This document shows, one piece after another, positions 1 through 6,983 of a DNA stretch of 13,271 bases. Source of the DNA: Comamonadaceae bacterium. Lineage in GTDB: Bacteria; Pseudomonadota; Gammaproteobacteria; Burkholderiales; Burkholderiaceae_C. Location: assembly GCA_947454695.1 (NCBI GenBank), contig CANGMW010000039.1, forward strand, positions 1-13,271. Reading direction: 5' to 3'. The translations under genes were made by a program, and so were the position numbers. The notes beneath the pieces were generated by a model that did not search any database, had not been told where the DNA came from, and was given only the letters and a program-made list of their open reading frames with translations. Position 1 is the stretch's first letter, and each line of letters opens with the position of its first letter.

Positions 1-30
1 AATAAGCATCGTGTTGAAGTGGGGATTTAA

Positions 31-55
31 GAGAAAAAGGTGACACGACGCCACC
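31..55 (-). terminator. Possible Rho-independent terminator after the aminotransferase gene
   Basis: Read on the minus strand, bases 55 to 39 fold into a hairpin of seven pairs, two of them G-U (GGTGGCG pairing with TGTCACC around a three-base loop). It is followed directly by a U-rich run, TTTTTCTC (38 to 31). It lies about 115 bases past the stop of the last gene, where an operon-end terminator is plausible. The GGTGGCG arm (49-55) can instead pair perfectly with CGCCACC at 82-88, so two mutually exclusive folds exist. The fold was judged by eye and no energy was calculated. Confidence 0.45.
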
Positions 56-88
56 TGCCACTCGGTTGGTGAAAAACACCCGGTGGCG
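49..88 (-). other. Competing stem-loop upstream of the possible terminator
   Basis: Bases 49-55 and 82-88 are perfect 7-base inverted repeats (CGCCACC and GGTGGCG on the plus strand). Inside the loop is a second small hairpin: GGTG at 68-71 pairs with CACC at 77-80 around five A residues. In minus-strand RNA this fold would form before the terminator stem and would take up the terminator's 5' arm, so it could act as an antiterminator. This is a structural observation only. Confidence 0.35.
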
Positions 89-141
89 ATGTGCTAAGTG
101 AGCTGAGGTAAACAAAGCATTAACCGTGTGACCATCGGCGC

Positions 142-156
142 GATGGCGTAGCCATC
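142..156 (-). other. Short perfect hairpin just past the aminotransferase stop codon
   Basis: GATGGC (142-147) and GCCATC (151-156) are perfect inverted repeats around a three-base loop, 16 bases beyond the stop codon at 172-174. No T-rich run follows on the minus strand, so it does not look like an intrinsic terminator. It may protect the 3' end of the transcript or be chance. The rest of 1-171 holds no convincing gene. Confidence 0.3.
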
Positions 157-171
157 TAATGCAACACCCGA

Positions 172-1410
172 CTAAGGTGACGACGCACTGATCTTTTCAA
201 AGACTGACCGGATGGCTGCACAAGTTTGATGGATCTCTTTATCCGTCAGCGTTGGATGAACCAGAAACATCAAACTGCTCTCCCCGAGGGCTTTGGCGGC
301 AGGCAGTCTTATCTCAGGCCGCCAACCCGTACCATCGAAGGTTTTTTCCAGATAGACCTCTGAGCAAGACCCTTGGAAACAGGGCACACCTTGGGCATTG
401 ATTGCATCCAGAACTTCGTCGCGGCCACAGCCGGGCGCAAGTCTTTCAAGTCGCAGGTACACGTAGTACTTGTAGTACGCATGCACACATTGATGATGGC
501 ACATGCTTTGCAGATTGTCTTGGCCACAGCCACTCTCACAAGTCAGTAAAGGCGCTCGCACACATCCATCAGCTCGTGTAAAGGGGCGTATTGCCTCTTG
601 TAAGGCCAAAGCGTTGGCATTGCGTTTGGCGGTCCATTCGGACATTTTTTGGAGCTGGATTCGCCCAATCACAGCCTGCATTTCCATCATGCGCCAGTTG
701 GTGCCGAAGCTCTCGTGCAGCCATCGAAAACCCGTGCGGTGTTGCCGCTCATACACAGCCTCATAGCTCTTGCCATGGTCTTTGTAGCTCCACATGGCGC
801 GCCACAAGCCCTCATCATGGGTGGTGACCATGCCCCCTTCACCCCCTGTACTGATGATTTTGTCCTGGCAAAAGCTCCAGGCACCCACATGACCGATGCT
901 GCCAACATTTCGCCCTTTGTAGCGAGCACCATGCGCTTGGGCACAGTCTTCAATGACTTTCAAATTGTGTTGCATTGCCAAGACCATGATGGGATCCATA
1001 TCGCAAGGCCACCCAGCCAAGTGCACGCAAATAACTGCCTTGGTGCGCGGCGTCAACACGGCCTCAATGGTGCGCGCAGATAAATTACCTGAATCAAGCT
1101 CTACATCAGCAAAAACAGGCGTTGCCCCCGCGTTAACAACGCAGGAGACAGATGCAATGAAAGTTCGCGGCGTGACCACCACCTCGTCTCCAGGCCCTAT
1201 AGCAAGCGCCTTGAGTGCCACATCCAAGGCCAGCGTGCCATTGGACAAAGCCACTGCGTATTGGGTGCCGACCCACGTAGCGAATTCGCGCTCGAATTCA
1301 CGGCATTGCGTTCCTGTCCAGTAATTGACTTTATTGGAGAGCAAAACGCGTTGAATTGCTTCAGCTTCTTCTGGAGTAAAGGCTGGCCAAGGTGAAAATT
1401 GGGTTTTCAA
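172..1410 (-). CDS. DegT/DnrJ/EryC1/StrS-family PLP-dependent sugar aminotransferase
   Basis: A 412-residue fold-type I aminotransferase of the family that converts 4-keto or 3-keto nucleotide sugars to amino sugars in the cytoplasm. The expected PLP lysine is K184, in SFCQDKIISTGGEGG (179-193). The pyridine-ring aspartate is probably D155 in EDCAQAHGA. The family block GTNWRMMEMQAVIGRIQL follows at 236-253. The C-terminal block GVPCFQGSCSEVYLEK (341-356) and FLVHPTLT mark a subtype I associate with polysaccharide loci. The start is TTG: an in-frame TGA lies two codons upstream, and the conserved N-terminus begins at once. Residues about 283-309 form a cysteine-rich insertion (C283, C291, C295, C304, C308), making the protein longer than typical relatives of about 360-390 residues (from memory). 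It follows pglD-like and pglC-like genes, so a PglE-like role making UDP-4-amino-QuiNAc is the best inference. Another amino sugar is possible. Confidence 0.93.
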   Translation of the reverse strand: MKTQFSPWPAFTPEEAEAIQRVLLSNKVNYWTGTQCREFEREFATWVGTQYAVALSNGTLALDVALKALAIGPGDEVVVTPRTFIASVSCVVNAGATPVFADVELDSGNLSARTIEAVLTPRTKAVICVHLAGWPCDMDPIMVLAMQHNLKVIEDCAQAHGARYKGRNVGSIGHVGAWSFCQDKIISTGGEGGMVTTHDEGLWRAMWSYKDHGKSYEAVYERQHRTGFRWLHESFGTNWRMMEMQAVIGRIQLQKMSEWTAKRNANALALQEAIRPFTRADGCVRAPLLTCESGCGQDNLQSMCHHQCVHAYYKYYVYLRLERLAPGCGRDEVLDAINAQGVPCFQGSCSEVYLEKTFDGTGWRPEIRLPAAKALGESSLMFLVHPTLTDKEIHQTCAAIRSVFEKISASSP

Positions 1411-1423
1411 AATTCAAAAAATA

Positions 1424-2074
1424 TTAGTTGCGAACCATCTGCTTTGCAGGGTTGCCCACCACCGTCACCCCGGGTGGCACACTCTTAGTGACGACAGCGC
1501 CCATACCAATGACAGCGCCGCGACCTATAACCAATGGTGCACCGGGCTGACCTTGTTTAATGACGGCACCCGTACCGACGTAGGCATGATCTTCTATGAC
1601 CACATTGCCATTGCACATAACACCAGGCGCAAATGTCACGTAATCACCAATCAAACAGTCATGGGCAACGTAACTGTAGAGATTGGCGTGAAAATGAATG
1701 CCTATGCAGATGTTGCTTGTCAGGGTGACAAAAGGGCATAAAACGGCCCCAACACCTAAGCGCACATCATCATATTGAACGACATTACTCGCACGCACAT
1801 TGAAAAAACTAATGCCATCACGCTTGCATCGATTCGCTATTTTTTCACGGACTTCGCCCTTTGCAATTGCAATGCTCATGTGCCGGCTTGTAGCCGGAAG
1901 CAACAACCATTCACCATAGGTCATCACTGAATGACCATTAACCGGACTCTCTTGCGGCGTGTCATCCACAAACGTTAATTGAAAGGCTTCTCCGAGTAAT
2001 TCCGATTGACGACGCACAAGAGGCATGACCTCTCTTCCAAACCCGCTAACTCCAAAAATCGCAACCTGCTTCAC
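1424..2074 (-). CDS. pglD: PglD/NeuD-type sugar O/N-acetyltransferase (left-handed beta-helix)
   Basis: A 216-residue acetyltransferase. The N-terminal PglD_N-like Rossmann part starts with IFGVSGFGREV (6-16) and would bind the nucleotide sugar. From about residue 100 the protein is hexapeptide-repeat left-handed beta-helix, which binds acetyl-CoA. H138 in VAHDCLIGDYV matches the proposed catalytic base of Campylobacter PglD. The end IGMGAVVTKSVPPGVTVVGN is the usual last coil. In PglD the reaction is acetyl transfer to the 4-amino group of UDP-4-amino-4,6-dideoxy-GlcNAc, giving UDP-N,N'-diacetylbacillosamine. That substrate is inferred here from the neighbouring aminotransferase and PglC-like genes. 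The start is GTG, five bases after the upstream gene's stop, with no strong ribosome binding site. The related NeuD role in sialic-acid loci is less likely because no neu genes are present. Confidence 0.9.
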   Translation of the reverse strand: MKQVAIFGVSGFGREVMPLVRRQSELLGEAFQLTFVDDTPQESPVNGHSVMTYGEWLLLPATSRHMSIAIAKGEVREKIANRCKRDGISFFNVRASNVVQYDDVRLGVGAVLCPFVTLTSNICIGIHFHANLYSYVAHDCLIGDYVTFAPGVMCNGNVVIEDHAYVGTGAVIKQGQPGAPLVIGRGAVIGMGAVVTKSVPPGVTVVGNPAKQMVRN

Positions 2075-2079
2075 GAACT

Positions 2080-2685
2080 TTAACTTTCTTGTTTGGAGGT
2101 ACCCGTGAAACGTGGCATCGTAGTTTCACCTTCAGCGTTGATGCCCTCACGAAATACGACTTTTTGAAATGTTAGACAAAGAATTTTGATATCCAGCCAA
2201 AAGCTTTGGTTATCTACGTACCATACATCTAGATCGAATTTTTTTTCCCAAGTCAGTTGATTTCTACCGTTGACTTGCGCCCAGCCCGTGATCCCTGGAC
2301 GTACCTCCAGTCGACGTGCTTGCTCGGGGGAGTAAAGCGGCATGTAGTCCATCAATAATGGCCTGGGGCCTACCAAACTCATGTCGCCTTTCAACACATT
2401 CCATAACTCAGGCAGCTCGTCTAGGCTGCTAGCGCGTAAAAAACGGCCAAACGAGGTCATGCGGTGTGCGTCAGGTAGCAACACTCCGTCAGTTCCACGC
2501 TCATCCGTCATAGTTCGAAATTTACGCATGGTGAATGGCCTACCGGACATACCAGGGCGGGTCTGAAAAAAAAACACTGGGGAGCCCAGCTTGACGCGAA
2601 CCACCACGATCAGAACCAGCAATGGGAGGGCTAACATCAGCAGTGCAATCACAGCTAGTGCTATATCAAACACTTTCTTCTTCAC
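2080..2685 (-). CDS. pglC: PglC-type initiating phosphoglycosyl transferase (monotopic PGT)
   Basis: A 201-residue enzyme that transfers a sugar phosphate from a UDP-sugar to undecaprenyl phosphate, starting the lipid-linked repeat unit at the inner face of the cytoplasmic membrane. One N-terminal hydrophobic segment (about 5-30) fits the re-entrant membrane helix of monotopic PGTs. Family motifs are KFRTM (55-59), SLDELPELWNVLKGDMSLVG (87-106, with catalytic dyad D89-E90), GPRPLL (106-111) and RPGITGWAQVNGRN (129-142). The length matches PglC-type minimal enzymes, not the longer WbaP/WcaJ proteins with extra N-terminal helices. The TTMPRF tail also resembles PglC. The GTG start overlaps the end of the upstream glycosyltransferase gene by 20 bases, suggesting coupled translation. 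A run of nine T residues (2566-2574) encodes F38-F40. UDP-diNAcBac as substrate is inferred from the adjacent pglD-like and aminotransferase genes. Confidence 0.93.
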   Translation of the reverse strand: MKKKVFDIALAVIALLMLALPLLVLIVVVRVKLGSPVFFFQTRPGMSGRPFTMRKFRTMTDERGTDGVLLPDAHRMTSFGRFLRASSLDELPELWNVLKGDMSLVGPRPLLMDYMPLYSPEQARRLEVRPGITGWAQVNGRNQLTWEKKFDLDVWYVDNQSFWLDIKILCLTFQKVVFREGINAEGETTMPRFTGTSKQES

Positions 2686-4966
2686 AGAGCCCCATTTCTC
2701 GCAACATCACAGTGTTCACGTTGTGCACATCGTATTTTTCTTCTGCTAGAACTCGACTACGCTGCCCCATGCAAGTAGCCAATAAAGGGGCGTCAATGAA
2801 GTTCATCATGGCCTGAACCAAACCATCCACTGACTTCACGGGCACCAAAAAGCCGTTATCTCCATGAACGACTGTTTCGCGACAACCCGGCGCATCGGTT
2901 GTGATGATGGCCCGTCCCATGCTCATTGCCTCGAGCACAGTGCGTGGGGTGCCCTCTCGATAAGAAGGTAAAACATATACGCTGCATCCTGCAATCGCTG
3001 GGCGAACATCTGACAGCCGGCCCAAAAACTCAATACTGTCTTCATTGATCCAGCCATCCAGCTCAGCTTGGGTGATGGCGTTAGGGTTAGTGTCAATCCA
3101 TCCAACCAAAGCAAAACGCACACTGGGGTGAACTTTACGAATTCGGTTTGCGGCCTTTGCGTACTCACGCACCCCTTTGTCGCCCAACAAACGTGCGATC
3201 ATTAAAAACCGTGGTTGACCTTGAGGAATTGGAGCAACTGCAAATCTATTCAGATCCACACCTGAACCATTGACACAACAAGAGGGCGTATTTTTTCTCA
3301 AAATGCCACGCTGACGAAACAGCGCCTGATCATCCGGATTTTGGAAAAAAACTTTGTCGACACGCCACAACGCTAATGTGTAAAGCATTTTTACTAGCAC
3401 CTTCAGTCGCCCCCGCTGACCGCCACCTTGAAAGGCGTAACCTAAACCCGTAACCAAAGCAAAGCGTTTCGGAACGCCAGCCAGCCAAGCTGCGATCGAC
3501 CCATATATGACGGGCTTTATGGTGTAACCCAAGACTAAGTCAGGTCGGACGCTGCGCATCAAATGCCACAGAGTGATCAATGTTCTAAGATCTTGGAGCG
3601 GATTAAATCCGTTTCGCTGCATGGAGATGTTATGAACTGTCAACCCCAATACCTCAAGATTCAAACGCGCAGCAACGTCAACTGGTAAGTTGGGCGCGGC
3701 CACATGTACATTCCATCCGTTCGCCTGAATTTTCGAAATAAGTGGGCCACGAAAATTAAGAAAGGACTCCGACATGCTGGCCAATAGCAGAAATTTCTTA
3801 CCGCTTATCTCAACTTTACGCTGGGGAGCAGTCATAAGCTCAGTGTAAAAAGCCACCATGCGTTCCAAGTGGTGTTTTCTTTCAAAGCGGTGCTGAATGA
3901 GAACTCGTGCTCGTTGGCCCATCTGACTAAGCAGTGCCGCAGGCATTTGCATAGCATGCCGCATGGCATCTTCTAACGCGGATGGATTGCGAGGAGGCAC
4001 CAGCCAGCCGTTATAGGCATGCTCAACCACCTCATTACAGCCATTGATGTCAGAGCAAATAACCGGCAAACACATGGCCCCAGCTTCCAGCAACACATTG
4101 GGAAGCCCTTCACGGTAACTGGGCAGAACCAGCAAGTCCGCCGCAGCTAACAACGGACGGACATCAGACATGAACCCCAGGGTATGTACCCGAGGGTTCG
4201 ACTCCATGGCAGCCAGTGTGGCGGCATCTATTGGTGCAGTCGTATCAAGAACGCCAAGAAATGCCAAATGGGCTGAAACGGGCAACGCACTGAAGGCGTG
4301 TATTAACTCGGCAAGGCCTTTGTCTTTATTAAACCTTCCTACAAAACAAAACAGAAAATCTTTATCAACTAAGCCCAAACGCATTTTCAAATCTGCTGCA
4401 GATTGAGCAACATCAGATCTTAAGGAGGAAAAATATGACGTATCAATGCCAGCGATATTGCCAGAGCCAATAATGCGCAAAGGCTTACGTGTAATGACAA
4501 ATTTTTCAAGGTCCCGCTTGACGCCAAGACCTTCAGGAATGATGTGCGTAGAACAGGCGCAAATTAAACGATCCACCCAGATCAATATTTTTTGCCTAAA
4601 TCCGTGCTCAGTTGGAAAGATGAGGCCCGTATAGGTATGAACGCGCACAGGCACCCGGCACAGCCAACCTGCCAGCATGGTGACCAAACCAGCTTTGGGG
4701 GTGTATGAATGTACTACCGTTGGTCGAACCTTAAGCAATACCAGCACCATGCTTAGTACAGACAAAAAATCCTTAAGCACGCGGATGCCGCGGACCATCT
4801 GCACAGGGTGAAAAACTAGCCCTTCTTTAGAAGCCAGTCTGCAAAAATTTTTGCTGGGACTACATGCTAGCTGTACTTGAAAATAACGGGCCAAGTAGCG
4901 GGGTTGTTCTCTGAGTATGGTTTCAAATGTCTCGGGAACAGTCGTCACAATAAGCAGGCCCCTCAT
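2666..4966 (-). CDS. Tandem two-domain GT4 glycosyltransferase (natural fusion)
   Basis: A 766-residue protein made of two complete GT4 (GT-B fold) enzymes; single GT4 proteins are about 360-400 residues. Domain 1 spans about 1-380. It has RPTVVHSYTPKAG (81-93), the phosphate-binding GRFNKDKG (210-217; R211, K216) and an EX7E motif E286-E294 in YREGLPNVLLEAG. Domain 2 spans about 388-760. It has RPDLVLGYTIKP (474-485), ARLLGDKG (591-598; R592, K597) and E671-E679 in YREGTPRTVLEAM. Both look PglA/WcaA-like, and domain 2 with its VTGLGY block resembles enzymes that add HexNAc to a lipid-linked sugar. Both catalytic motifs are intact, so each half probably transfers its own sugar. The ATG overlaps the upstream stop by four bases (ATGA). 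An internal ATG at 3833-3835 (M378) could make domain 2 separately, but only a weak GAG stands before it. Sugar specificities are unknown. Confidence 0.93.
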   Translation of the reverse strand: MRGLLIVTTVPETFETILREQPRYLARYFQVQLACSPSKNFCRLASKEGLVFHPVQMVRGIRVLKDFLSVLSMVLVLLKVRPTVVHSYTPKAGLVTMLAGWLCRVPVRVHTYTGLIFPTEHGFRQKILIWVDRLICACSTHIIPEGLGVKRDLEKFVITRKPLRIIGSGNIAGIDTSYFSSLRSDVAQSAADLKMRLGLVDKDFLFCFVGRFNKDKGLAELIHAFSALPVSAHLAFLGVLDTTAPIDAATLAAMESNPRVHTLGFMSDVRPLLAAADLLVLPSYREGLPNVLLEAGAMCLPVICSDINGCNEVVEHAYNGWLVPPRNPSALEDAMRHAMQMPAALLSQMGQRARVLIQHRFERKHHLERMVAFYTELMTAPQRKVEISGKKFLLLASMSESFLNFRGPLISKIQANGWNVHVAAPNLPVDVAARLNLEVLGLTVHNISMQRNGFNPLQDLRTLITLWHLMRSVRPDLVLGYTIKPVIYGSIAAWLAGVPKRFALVTGLGYAFQGGGQRGRLKVLVKMLYTLALWRVDKVFFQNPDDQALFRQRGILRKNTPSCCVNGSGVDLNRFAVAPIPQGQPRFLMIARLLGDKGVREYAKAANRIRKVHPSVRFALVGWIDTNPNAITQAELDGWINEDSIEFLGRLSDVRPAIAGCSVYVLPSYREGTPRTVLEAMSMGRAIITTDAPGCRETVVHGDNGFLVPVKSVDGLVQAMMNFIDAPLLATCMGQRSRVLAEEKYDVHNVNTVMLREMGLCEEESV

Positions 4967-6081
4967 GACAAGTTTCCCCTAGCAACCCGTCGCAGTAGAT
5001 CTACCAGTCTAGGCCCTGTTTTCTGAGTGCAATATTTTTTCTCTACGTATTCACGACCTTTTAAGCCCATCCTCGTGCGTAACGTCTGGTCTGACAGTAG
5101 TTGCAATAAGGCATTAATCCAATCTTGAGAATTTTCAGCAAGAAAACCATTTTCACCATGCACCACAATCTCAGAATTGATACCAACGTTGGATGCAACC
5201 ACTGGTAAGCCACATCCCATGTACTGGATCAATTTGTAGCCACACTTGCCACGCTCCCAACGCGTATCCAGCAGAGGCATCACGCCAACTTGGCACGCGC
5301 TGATGCTTTTGACTTCGGTGGCTTCTGACCATGAGACCATTTCCACGTTCACTCCAGGCAAGTCAATTGGACCACCGCCAATTACACGAAGTAAAAATGG
5401 AACGCGAGTGGCTAATTCCTGTAACGGCTCACGAATCAATTGAAGGTAACTCACCGTAGAAGGCGAGCCAATCCAGACCACGCGGGGTAACGCGTCAAAA
5501 ATAGGCGGTTCTATTGGCCGTGGGACTTGCGGGGTGTAGCGCGCCAAATTAATCACAGTTGGCACGATCTCCACCCATGGCGCCCCTGCATCACGAGCCC
5601 GTTGGGCAAGATAGTTGTTTCCCGCGACCACCAATGCTGCTTGAGCCATGAGCCCATCAAGGCGCCGGCCGAAAATAAATCGAACCACGGGATTGATGTG
5701 CTGGTCATAGTTATGGAAAACAGCATCGTCATAGTCCAACACATAAGGAACACCGCTGAGCAAAGCCAGCTCGAGCCAAAGTGGCCACCAGGGCAAAGCC
5801 TCCTTCTCAATCCACACCAAATCGAACTGCTTTCGCGTTAAAAGCGTACGCAAGCGGAGCAAATATGAGCTGAGAATTGAAACACCATATCTGCCGTTTT
5901 TATAGCGAGCACGTAACGCATCATCTGACAGTAAAGTCTGCGCAGTTACCTGAATATCCGATTGCTCGAAATCGGGTAGATACTGAAAGGATCGCATCCG
6001 AGACGAAGCACCTAAGTGACCATATTTGGTCAACACCAAAAACTTGAATTTTTTCAATTGGTGAATTGATTGCGTATCCAT
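4963..6081 (-). CDS. GT4-type glycosyltransferase
   Basis: A 372-residue cytoplasmic GT-B enzyme that probably adds one sugar to the lipid-linked repeat unit. The N-terminal domain starts FKFLVLTKYGHLGASSRMRS (12-31), with LDYDDAVF at 115-122. The C-terminal donor domain starts at about 200 (VVWIGSPST). It carries ERGKCGYKLIQYMGCGLPVV (276-295), which replaces the usual EX7E region in this subgroup: K283 is present but the second glutamate is Q286. HGENGFL (308-314) follows. I chose the ATG at 6081. A TTG at 6141 would add 20 residues and force an 88-base overlap with the GT2 gene; the ATG leaves a 28-base overlap and begins just ahead of the conserved strand. The gene ends in a 4-base ATGA overlap with the tandem GT4 gene. 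Donor and acceptor cannot be read from the sequence. Confidence 0.9.
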   Translation of the reverse strand: MDTQSIHQLKKFKFLVLTKYGHLGASSRMRSFQYLPDFEQSDIQVTAQTLLSDDALRARYKNGRYGVSILSSYLLRLRTLLTRKQFDLVWIEKEALPWWPLWLELALLSGVPYVLDYDDAVFHNYDQHINPVVRFIFGRRLDGLMAQAALVVAGNNYLAQRARDAGAPWVEIVPTVINLARYTPQVPRPIEPPIFDALPRVVWIGSPSTVSYLQLIREPLQELATRVPFLLRVIGGGPIDLPGVNVEMVSWSEATEVKSISACQVGVMPLLDTRWERGKCGYKLIQYMGCGLPVVASNVGINSEIVVHGENGFLAENSQDWINALLQLLSDQTLRTRMGLKGREYVEKKYCTQKTGPRLVDLLRRVARGNLS

Positions 6082-6980
6082 TGTGGCAACCAACGCCAAA
6101 GCATTCCGTAAGCAAGCCAAGTGTCTTTTAAGCCAGCCCAAGTCAAGTTATTGATGGCCCCAATAGATCTTGAAAGTGGCTCGACAAACATCGTCACTAC
6201 AAATACGATGATTGAGCCAGCGATTGAAAAATGCTTGAAGGCATACAACATGCGGCTTCGCAACGAATAGAACAATCTTGTCGCTTTGACTTGCTTGGAG
6301 GTGCCTCCCCCCGCATGAAAGGCCTTCGCATCAGCCAGATAAATGGTGTTCCATCCAGCCTGACGTGCACGATAAGAAAAATCCAGATCTTCTAAATAGA
6401 CGAAGAAATTTTCATCAAAGCCGTTCAATGAAACAAAAATTGAGCGGCGAACAAAATAAAAAGCTCCAATAACGTGATCTACCACTCTAGTCTGGTCATG
6501 TCCCCACTCTGCGATGAAATGACTTAAATGTGGAAATAGTCGATGAAGCCCAACAGCATGTACGACAAAATTACTTGGGGTTGGAAATCTGGCGCAGCCC
6601 CGCGAAACCATGCCAAATATATTGAGCAATTTCACTCCACAGATGCCAACAGTGGCATTAGTGGGATCCTGCATATAAGCCACCACCTTGCGTAGCGCGT
6701 CCTCGCAAAGTGCAGCATCAGGATTTAAAAAAAGAAGGTAATCACTGTGGGCTACCTGGCTGCCAATGTTGCATGCCTTCCCAAAACCCAAATTGCTACC
6801 GGTGCGGATCAATGAGACGTTTGAATAATCCTCGGCGTGTGACTCCGAGCCATCTACCGAGCCGTTATCTACAACGATTATTTTGGCGACTAGTCCAGAT
6901 CCGAAATAATTAATAGATTCAAGGCACTCATGAAGCTGCGAGCCAGAATTCCAATTAACAATAATACAATCAATATACAT
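6054..6980 (-). CDS. GT2 glycosyltransferase, rhamnosyltransferase (WbbL)-like
   Basis: A 308-residue GT-A fold family 2 glycosyltransferase. Visible motifs in order are CIIVNWNSG (5-13), IIVVDNGSVDGS (34-45), SNLGFGKACNIG (62-73), the DXD-equivalent FLNPDA (84-89), GAFYFVRR (172-179) and the acceptor/base region FDENFFVYLEDLDFSYRARQ (188-207). These are typical of the WbbL/RfbF branch often annotated as rhamnosyltransferases, but no dTDP-rhamnose genes are seen here, so the donor is open. A hydrophobic stretch at about 252-268 followed by an amphipathic tail suggests membrane attachment. The ATG start lies three bases after the wzy stop in an AT-rich stretch with no clear ribosome binding site. 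The 3' end overlaps the next GT4 gene by 28 bases. Confidence 0.92.
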   Translation of the reverse strand: MYIDCIIVNWNSGSQLHECLESINYFGSGLVAKIIVVDNGSVDGSESHAEDYSNVSLIRTGSNLGFGKACNIGSQVAHSDYLLFLNPDAALCEDALRKVVAYMQDPTNATVGICGVKLLNIFGMVSRGCARFPTPSNFVVHAVGLHRLFPHLSHFIAEWGHDQTRVVDHVIGAFYFVRRSIFVSLNGFDENFFVYLEDLDFSYRARQAGWNTIYLADAKAFHAGGGTSKQVKATRLFYSLRSRMLYAFKHFSIAGSIIVFVVTMFVEPLSRSIGAINNLTWAGLKDTWLAYGMLWRWLPQWIRNQFTN

Positions 6981-6983
6981 AAA

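Noticed and set aside
649..1083. 144-codon plus-strand open frame
   Set aside because: Antisense to the DegT aminotransferase, including its PLP-lysine region; no recognisable features of its own.
6082..6141. Longer TTG start for the single GT4 gene
   Set aside because: It would overlap the GT2 gene by 88 bases and add 20 residues before the conserved first strand; ATG at 6081 is better.
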